This document shows, piece after piece, positions 56,451 through 64,000 of a stretch of DNA of 64,000 nt. The translations under genes were made by a program, and so were the position numbers. The notes under the pieces were generated by a model. That model was not told the origin of the DNA, searched no databases, and saw only the letters and a program-made list of their open reading frames with translations. The first letter of the stretch is position 1, and each line of letters opens with the position of its first letter. The stretch is from Eleusine coracana subsp. coracana (Eukaryota; Streptophyta; Magnoliopsida; Poales; Poaceae), in contig CM064427.1 of the NCBI GenBank assembly GCA_032690845.1, forward strand, positions 15,325,501 to 15,389,500, given 5' to 3'.

Positions 56451-57191
56451 TGGATGAAAATTCGAGTTTCATGTTGGAATGCTGAATCTTGTGTGCATCT
56501 TCTAGACCCGATGCGAAATGGTATAGTTTTGACAAAGTTGTAGATTCTGACTTGACGAATTATAAGGATTTAGTTGCTAACATCGTGGACAAATTTCCAT
56601 ACGGCTATGGTGAAGTAGTTTCATTGTTCTACTATTGTGCTACCTCTAAATCCCATCCTACAGTCACATGTGATCAAGATCTAATTGAGATGTTTTCAAA
56701 ACATGCCGAATCGAAGGTTGTCCGTATTTCCATAACTTATCGACCACCCACATGTGCTCAAGTGAGTATACCTGAGTGGGATTCACCAGAAAAAGAGAGT
56801 GGGCGAAGGAGGGAACCAGATATTGTAGCTACAAAGGAGTGTACCCCATCCATACCAGGCCCATCTCATGCAGTCCAAAGTGAGGCCACCGTGACAAATG
56901 CTACTAACCCAACAAATACAAGTGACCCCCACAAATGCTACTGATCCAGCCAAAGTGAGTGAGCCCACAAAAGAAACTCAACCTGATGATACTTACCTAC
57001 AAAATCCTGAACCAGAAAATGAGTATGTAGGTGTGGATGACGAAGTCATGTACATCGAAGGTGAAAATGAAAAGAACATTGCTAAGAATAATAAGGAGTA
57101 TGTTCCTAGGTCAGCAAGTGAATCTGATTATGACTCTGAGGATTCTTCATCTGATGAGGAAGAAGAGGATTTGGCAGTGAAGGAGCATGTT
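56451..57191 (+). pseudogene. MuDR-type MULE transposase, N-terminal part, cut by copia E
   Basis: ATG at 56451 (MDENSSFMLEC) meets a TGA after 11 codons. The main frame runs from 56489, with VVDSDLTNYKDLVANIVDKF, EVVSLFYYCATSKS, VTCDQDLIEMFSKH and KVVRISITYRPP, the PB1-like N-terminal domain of MuDR-type transposases. After a frame change in a C-run (56925-56930), the acidic segment NEYVGVDDEVMYIEGENEKN and a Ser/Asp/Glu-rich stretch follow, typical of the region before the transposase core. The gene ends where copia E begins at 57192; core and zinc knuckle should lie on the far side of E, outside the window. It is unrelated to the FAR1-type MULE at 3226-20200. Confidence 0.8.
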
Positions 57192-58962
57192 TAAAGGACC
57201 GAGAAGGTGACCAGAGGGGGGTGAATGGGAGCCAATAAAAATTCTCCAAGAGAACTTGGCCTATGTCCTGATTACCACCAGAGCCAACCTCTAAACCGAT
57301 CACCAAGGCTACACACACCAACTTGTGATGTGCTAATCCTAGGAATGATCAACTACAGTAGTAGAACACAGTGGAAACAAAAGATAACTCAAAACACTCA
57401 AAACAATGCGGAACTAGATTGCCATCGACAGTGCCGGTAAGACCCACCGACAGTGCCGGTGAGGAAGTCTCAAAAGCAGCAAACAGAATGCATTGGTAGT
57501 GCCGATCTGGCCATCGGCAGGGCTGGTGCGGAGTTCGGATGACCCACTGGCAGTGCCGGTCCTGGTCGTCGGCAGTGCCGATCGACCCCGATAGAACAAG
57601 AAAAGGTTTCGGGATTAGGCAACAACTTGGTCAAAAACTAATCAAATGAACTCTAAATGATGCGATTTTTGGACCAGTGAATCCTCAACACATCACGATC
57701 CTAATCCTAGAAGATCAAATCGATTGGCTCAAGGAATCATCAAATTTCATATCTTGTGCCAAGAACACCAAAAAGAGGAAACTTGAGAAATCATTCAAAT
57801 CGAAGGTGCTAGAGCTATTAATTTGGTCAAGAATCATATAGGATTGTTCTAGCTCATCATAGCAAGAAGTTTCTCAAGAAATACGACCCAAAAACTCATC
57901 CAAAAAGGCGACAAAAAATTTCCACGAAAATAGCTCCGAAAATAGAGAAAAAGAGAAATTCGGGATTTAGAGAGAGAGGAGGATCTTGAGCACGAAAATA
58001 CTTCTCATATCATAGAAACATGCTTACAAGATCCATGGATACAAGGCTAGGAAGTCACCCTCTTCCTCCCACTATTTGGAAGAGAAAGAGATGTCTCTCA
58101 CACACCCTCTCCTCTCCTCTTACATAAATACCTCTCCTAGCACTTTGAATAAACACCTGACACAAGGCTAATGGGAAGAGAGGCACCTTTTCCACCAGCC
58201 CTACCTCTCCTTATATAGGCCTAGGGGTTGTCCACATGACCACTCTACCCTTGACCTACATAACACTGCCACCTACCACCAGGGGCAAACTTGTCCATCT
58301 CTCTCCTCGTCGCCTGAACGCCCTCGGGCCCTTCACGACTTTGCTTCGCCTCGAAGCAAGCACCGTGATGGTGCCACGTGCACCACCAACCACCACCACC
58401 AGTTTTGAGGCCCAAACTGGGAAACCGCCTTTCACGCTTCTCAAAGTGTGACTTCTCGATCTTGACGCATGTCACCTCGTCTCGTGATCCTCCTTGTCGG
58501 CAAGTCTCTCCCGCCTCTGGTCCATTGGAAGCCTCTACTTGCACCGACGCCTGATCACCTTTGACTTGGTCAACCCTGCCGTCTTGATCACCACCCACGG
58601 TTTTGAGGCTTAACCATAAAACCGTCCGTGCTTCTTGCCTCTCCACGTGTACGGTGTGGATCACCCTTGACTCCACCCGGCCTCCCGATCGTCTGGCCCC
58701 AAGTCTCTTACTTGTGCCCGATCCTCTCGCTGTTGACCGCCAAGTTGACTCCAGTGACCTACACATCATGAGACAAGCAAACACATTTCCCATCTCCTGC
58801 AAACTCTTCAACATCCTCACCAACTCTGGTTAGTCAAAACCATGACATGCACAAACTCATGCAATCCCCAGATTACCGCATTTCAACTCAAACACAAATT
58901 CCACCAAAGTCAATTACTCATCACATATTGCAAACCATGACACATATCCACATGGTTTCTCA
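57192..58962 (-). mobile_element. 3' LTR of copia E
   Basis: About 1771 bp. Dyad units at 57420-57590, TATA box (minus strand CTATATAAGG) near 58215, and a 192-codon U3 ORF at 58823-58245 (minus) that stays open in this copy. It is followed by the polypurine tract (minus strand AAGGGGGAGAT). Confidence 0.93.
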
Positions 58963-58974
58963 ATCTCCCCCTTG

Positions 58975-60312
58975 ATGAGTACATTGACAACACCAAATGC
59001 ACAAAGATTAGAGATTGAAATGCGAAGCCAAATAAGCACATCCAAATGGCCAAACCCAAAGAAAAGGTGAAAAATAGGCCATCTAGAAAAATAGGGATCA
59101 CAAAACCAAGAATTGGCAAAGAGAGCGACTTGAGACGCAAAGAGTGTGAAAAGCGCAAGAAAACGCTCAAGGACATGAAATGCTCCCCCTCAACTTATGG
59201 TAGGTCTCATGTAACGCAAAATACATCATTTTAAGTTTCTTAGCATTATTTATGCATGACCCACAACTTTCTCCCCCTTTGGCAATGAACTCATCAAAGA
59301 AGCAAAAGAACATACAAACATGCAATACATGAAGATGCAAACCTAAGGAGCTTCAATAATTATGCGGACAGGCATTTAATTTTTCTCATCAAAAACATAG
59401 AGCCATGAAGTGCAAAAGCAATAGCTCACAATCATACAAAGACCAAAAATAGATAACAAGGCATAAACACCAAGAGCTATACAAGCTAAGCAAAAAGATT
59501 GACTAGCTTAGATAGAACCAAACTTGCTCATCATGAGAAAAACTGCCACCACATATGTAAGTACTCCCATCCAAGGCAAAACAAGTATCAAGTCAATCAA
59601 AAGAACCTAGCCAGTCTCCATCTCAACCAAGGCAACAAGCATTCGCAAAAAATGATCTTTACAAATGCTCAAATATGCAACAGAGACTCAATTGATCAAG
59701 TGTTTATTGTTTATCCTCATGTGTCCTCTTATCCATGCGGAGGGTCGCACGACTGGTTACGACAAATACCCCGAGGCCTCAAGTCATAGTGTTTGAATTT
59801 AGCATTTTAGAATTATATTGATCAAAGCACTTAGCAGATTTTTCATGATTTATTCACATGACAAAAGAGCATGCCTTTGCGGCAAAAGGAACACACGTTC
59901 CCACAATGTTCCATCATGAGCTAAATATTTGCAAAGCCATCCATTTTGCAAACACAAGGTGCCAAAGTCAAGACATCCTCTAGACTAGCCTCCACACAAG
60001 TTTTGACAGGGATAAAAGCAATTATACACATGGTGAGCAAGTCTTAACAAGATTAGTTCATAAAGTTCACAAGAAGCTCAGTTTACCTTTATGATTAGCA
60101 AGGTGCTCAAAAGAGTCTATAACAAGCCATCTAGAAAATCTAAGCATGAGAGGTTACTATCACATCCACACAACTTAGCTCAAGCTCAATCATAGCAAAG
60201 AGAAATGCAAGAAAGCATAAGAATCAAAGCTCATCTACCAATGCATATATTACATATGAGATGCAATGCAAAAAGGTAAGATACATATATACAAGAGAAC
60301 ACCAACTCCCCC
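58975..60312 (-). other. Copia E 3' non-coding internal region
   Basis: Collinear with the same region of C (40625-41961). No ORF shared between copies. Confidence 0.78.
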
Positions 60313-63088
60313 TCAAATGATGCCACAAGGATGGCAAACACCAAGCTCCCCCCGAAGAAAAGCAAATCTTGAAGCATCTAGGGGCTTGGTAAGGATATCA
60401 GCCAATTGGTTTTTGAGATCAAGAGATAAAGATGCAGAGTACCAAAGACCAAACTCAATAGTGTATTTGAGATACTTGAAGATGCGCTTGACAGTCTTGC
60501 GATGAGTCACCCTTGGGGAAGCTTGAAAGCGAGCACAAAGACACACTGCAAAGTGTATGTCGGGTCTTGTCGCCGTCAGGTATAAGAGGGAGCCAATTAT
60601 GCTGCTGTGCTCCCTTTGGTCCTACGCTTCATTGCCTTCGTCAGGGTCAAGTGTCGTTGTTGTGGACATTGGTGTTGACAACGGCTTCACATTGACCATG
60701 TTGAACTTCTTCAAGAGATCCTTCATGTACTTGGCTTGATGTATGAAGGTGCCTTGTTTGCACATTGATTTGAAGTCCAAGAAAGAAGGTGAGCTCGCCC
60801 ATCATCGACATCTGAAATTCATTTTTCATAGCTTCCTGAAATCTGGACACAAGAGCATGAGAGGAACCTCCAAAGATGATATCATTCATGTAAATCTGAA
60901 CCATTAGAAAGTCATTGTCATGCTTTAGAGTGAACAAGGTTTTGTCAACACACCCCATGACATACCCTCGCTCTAACAAGAAGGTCTTAAGCCTAGCATA
61001 CCATGTCCTAGGTGCTTGCTTTAGCCCGTACAAAGCCTTTTGAAGCTTGTACACACGGTTTGGGTATTTGTGGTGCTCAAAGCCAGGTGGTTGTCTCACA
61101 TAAACCTCTTCCTCTATGAAACCATTTAGGAAAGCACTCTTGACATCCATTTGGTAGAGTCTAATGCCCTTAGAGGCTGCAAATGCAAGCAAGATCCTAA
61201 TGGCTTCTATGCATGCAACAGGAGCAAAGGTTTCCCCATAGTCTAAGCCCTCCACTTGACTGTAACCCTGAGCAACAAGCCTAGCCTTGTTTCTAACAAC
61301 CTCACCATCTTCCACATGCTTGGTTTTAAAAACCCACTTGGTTCCTATGATATTGACACCAACAGGAGGCTACTAGGGTCCACACTTTATTTCTCTGAAA
61401 GTTTTCCAACTCCTCATGCATGGCATTAACCCAATGTTCATCAGATAACGCGTGTCCAACATCCCGAGGTTCAAAGGTGGCAACAAAGAGAGAATTAGTA
61501 AAGTAGGTGAGATGCGCAGACCTTGACCTTGTTGTCCTCTCATAGAGATTACCGATCATCTGTTGAGGTGGATGTTGACACTGAATGTGGTGAGGAGCCT
61601 CTCTCTCAGAGCGTACCTCCCCCTCAACCACAACATGAACTGGCTCGACGGCTGCAGAGGTTGATGTAGAAGTTTCTGGACCCTCTGCTGGAGTGGTGGA
61701 AGCAGCAGGAACAAGCTCAGATGTGGGATGGAATGACTCATCATCATCATCATCATCCAAGCCCTATAGATCCACTTCTATAAAGATACTCTCCTCCATT
61801 TCCTTGTTACCTGCAGTCTCAATCACATTGCTTGCACAAGAGTTTGATTCATCAAAGGTTACATCACAGAATTCTACGACGGTGTTAATCTCCAAATTCA
61901 GAACTCTATAGGAATGGCCATGAGGGGTGTAGCCAAGAAAGATGCCATCAGAAGATCTTGACTCAAACTTATCAAGATTGACACGCTTCAGAATAAAGCA
62001 CTTGCAACCAAAGGCACGCAAATGAGAAACTGATGACTTCCTCCCAAAGCGTAGCTCATAGGAAGTCACATTAAGAATTCAGCATAAGAAAATCCGATTG
62101 GAAACATAGCAAGCAGTGCTAATGGCCTCAGCCCAGAACCGCCTCGGAGTCCTATGCTCATCGAGCATCGTCCGGGCCATTTCCACCATGGTTCTGTTCT
62201 TTCTTTTGTCCACACCGTTCTGCTGAGGGACACGAGGTGCTGAAAACTGATGCTCAATACCATGCTCCAGGCAGAAAACATCAAAGGAGAAGTTCTTGAA
62301 CTCGTGCCATTATCACTGCAAATTGCTCGGAATGCACCAGGAAGTTCCTTGAACAGTCTCAAAGCTAAGCTCCAAAAGTGATGAAATACTTCATCCTTGC
62401 TCTCAAGAAAGTAAACCCAAGAGTAGCGAGAGTAGTCATTAACAATCACAAGAACATACCACTTCCCACCTACAGAACGAACCCGAGAAGGACCAATAGT
62501 GTCCATATGAAGCAGCTCTCCAGGGTGTTCAGTCATCACCAAATTGATTGGTGGATGAGAAGCGGCAATCATTTTCCCATGATGACAAGGAGCACAAACC
62601 AAATCCTTGTCAAATTTGAGCTTAGGCAATCCTCGGATCAAACCTAGGCCACTCAAGCGACAAAGCAAGTCAAAGCTCATGTGACCTAGTCTCCTATGCC
62701 ATTTCCAGAGCTCAGAAGAAGATTGAGCAAACAAGCACTTCTGAGAACTAGGAGAACCAGCAAAATCAGCCTTAAAAACTTTCCCAATGGTAGAAATCCC
62801 ACAAACCAAAGAGCCATTCAAATCAAGAACACAAGAAGTATTTTTCTTAAAGCGCACTTCCAAACCAACATCAAGCAACTGAGAGACAGAGAGGAGATTG
62901 TACTTGAGATTCTCAACCAAACCAACATCCTTGAGAGTGAATTTATCATTTACCTTTACCGCGCCTCTTGCCTTCACTCTCCCTCTCTTTTCATCTCCAA
63001 AGGTCACATACTCCCTGCGCTTCAGAGGAGTGAGGCTGGAGAACCACTTTGCATCTCCGGTCATGTGGCGCGAACACCCGGAGTCCAT
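60313..63088 (-). pseudogene. Copia E pol
   Basis: On the minus strand: protease MDSGCSRHMTG at 63088; GAG pre-integrase and integrase 62900-62070 (HMDTIGPSRVRSVGGKW, VNDYSRYSWVYFLESK, CSDNGT), with a frame change before the catalytic Glu region (the WTKERTEPWWKWPGR frame is the shifted reading of the VERKN motif). The linker is at 62069-61326. RT is 61315-60647 (ETFAPVACIEAIRILLAF), whose active site reads YMND instead of YVDD. The RNase H core is deleted at about 60415: the frame jumps from SASLSLDL to KNQLADILTKP. The element cannot be autonomous. Confidence 0.9.
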
Positions 63089-63199
63089 TAGCCACTTGTT
63101 CTCCAGGCCTCCACCTGCTGCCTACAAAGAACGGGAAGGAAAAGTCGATGGCTCAGTGGTGGGGTTAGTCAAAAAGCATTTGGGAATCCATCACTTCAC

Positions 63200-64000
63200 C
63201 ATACGACCGGTAGTAGTCATCATAGTTCTTTGCATATTATCATTTAAACGCATGGGACGAGAACCACGATGGGGAAAACGTGGTCTGTCAAAGCATCTTG
63301 ACTCAAACCTGGGGTTGTGAGCATAGAAATCATCTGTGTGAAAGCCATATCTATGCAAGCAATGCTCACCATGATGGGGAAAACGTGGGGCGCCAAAGCG
63401 CTGCTGCCCAAAGCCTCTGTTTCATGAATCAAAGCCATATGAGGAATCACCCTGTCCACGATAGGCACGAGAAAAAGAGCAAGGCTAAAAACCATCAAAA
63501 TCATCATGATGCGCATTCCTAGTTAACTCAGCTTGCATCCTCTCAATCCTCTTACGCATATAATAGTACTCATCCAAGTGACCCTTACGATCACAGAACA
63601 TGCAGATGTCGACACTCTCATGTTTAGGCTTAGCTTGCACAGTGGGTTTGGGTTTTGGCTCTCAGCTTGCTTTGGGTTGAAGGAAGGATTGGGATTAGGT
63701 GGATAGTATGTGTCAGTGGATTTTATGGATTGTTCCTCATCCTTGTAGCTAGAGCTAGGCACAAACTAGCAAGTTGTCACACCTCTCAAATCCCAAGCCC
63801 AAGTTGTAGGTTGACCTACTAGCACTTTCTTTGACTCTTGCCAAGTCACTCTCAATCTTCTCCTCACTCACTAGGGTTCTTTGGAGCCTAGAAACAAGAT
63901 AGTCATTTTCTTGGACTAGGACTTTGTTTTCCTCCCGAGTGATTACAAGCTTGTCCTTAAGGGAAACAGACACTTCACATGGTGGTGGGAGAACTTTAGA
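63200..64000 (-). pseudogene. Copia E gag, C-terminal part
   Basis: The minus-strand frames 63973-63755 (SLKDKLVITREENKVLVQEN, coiled-coil-like, as in A at 24290-24470) and 63762-63523 (SYKDEEQSIKSTDTYYPPNP) correspond to the second half of gag. The knuckle region near 63610-63560 (Cys codons at ATGTTCTGTGATCG on the minus strand) is frame-shifted. It continues beyond the window. Confidence 0.85.

Larger units (their letters stand above)
57192..64000 (-). mobile_element. Copia element E inserted in the MuDR transposase gene; runs past the window end
   Basis: Minus-strand element of the A/C/D family: LTR 57192-58962, polypurine tract 58963-58974, 3' non-coding DNA, pol, and gag up to the window edge. 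The first LTR bases read TAAAGGACC where the family has TGAAGGACC. Confidence 0.93.

Noticed and set aside
1..64000. tRNA, rRNA or other structured RNA genes
   Set aside because: No cloverleaf or rRNA-like sequence was recognised. tRNA-related words are limited to the copia primer binding site and one B-box-like word.

Overview
The window looks like repeat-rich nuclear DNA of a grass (Poaceae). The evidence is the nested Ty1/copia and Ty3/gypsy elements, the ULP1-carrying Mutator-like transposon with spliced genes, small MITE-type elements, and a single GC-rich host-like gene with a canonical TATA box. No bacterial operon, rRNA, tRNA or CRISPR array was seen. The species cannot be named from the sequence alone. 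All functional calls come from reading translations and splice sites by eye.

Layout. (1) Positions 1-3067 hold the 3' part of a plus-strand Ty3/gypsy element (RT to integrase, then LTR). A scrap of copia LTR and a (TA)n tract follow. (2) About 3230-20200 is one large Mutator-like element (MULE). It carries a plus-strand gene with a DUF1985/VANC-like N-terminal region and a C-terminal Ulp1 (C48) protease (4578-10710). Next comes a nearly intact plus-strand FAR1/MULE transposase of eight exons (11788-16236). Two convergent minus-strand genes of unknown function follow (18026-17262 and 19435-18626). The non-coding DNA of this block, and only of this block, is crowded with a palindromic motif, GTAGTATATATACTAC and variants. 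(3) 21166-47696 is a nested stack. Copia element A (plus strand) is split by Tat-lineage gypsy element B (minus strand; 28273-46124; GGATG target duplication). B itself carries a solo copia LTR (D; CAATT duplication) and a 5'-truncated copia (C). (4) 47697-50068 is a decayed gypsy gag with the end of its LTR. (5) 51037-51648 (minus) is the one convincing host gene, encoding a secreted Gly-rich protein with a Cys-rich tail. (6) 52278-55420 holds a segmental duplication, a Mutator-type MITE with a perfect 9-bp target duplication, and a TIR element with TTA duplications carrying GC-rich sequence. (7) 55430-57191 is the 5' part of a second, MuDR-type MULE transposase gene. It is cut by copia element E (57192 to beyond the window end, minus strand).

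How it fits together. The most interesting unit is the large MULE. Arabidopsis VANDAL MULEs are known to encode DUF1985 (VANC) proteins that bind short motifs accumulated in their own non-coding DNA and counteract silencing. Here a grass MULE pairs a DUF1985-like/ULP1 gene with an element-restricted palindromic motif array that appears to have been multiplied by many local tandem duplications. That suggests a comparable self-recognition system, which is an inference. The copia family shared by A, C, D and E has its own oddity: each LTR carries an array of short dyad units (CGGCAGTGCCG) downstream of its TATA box.
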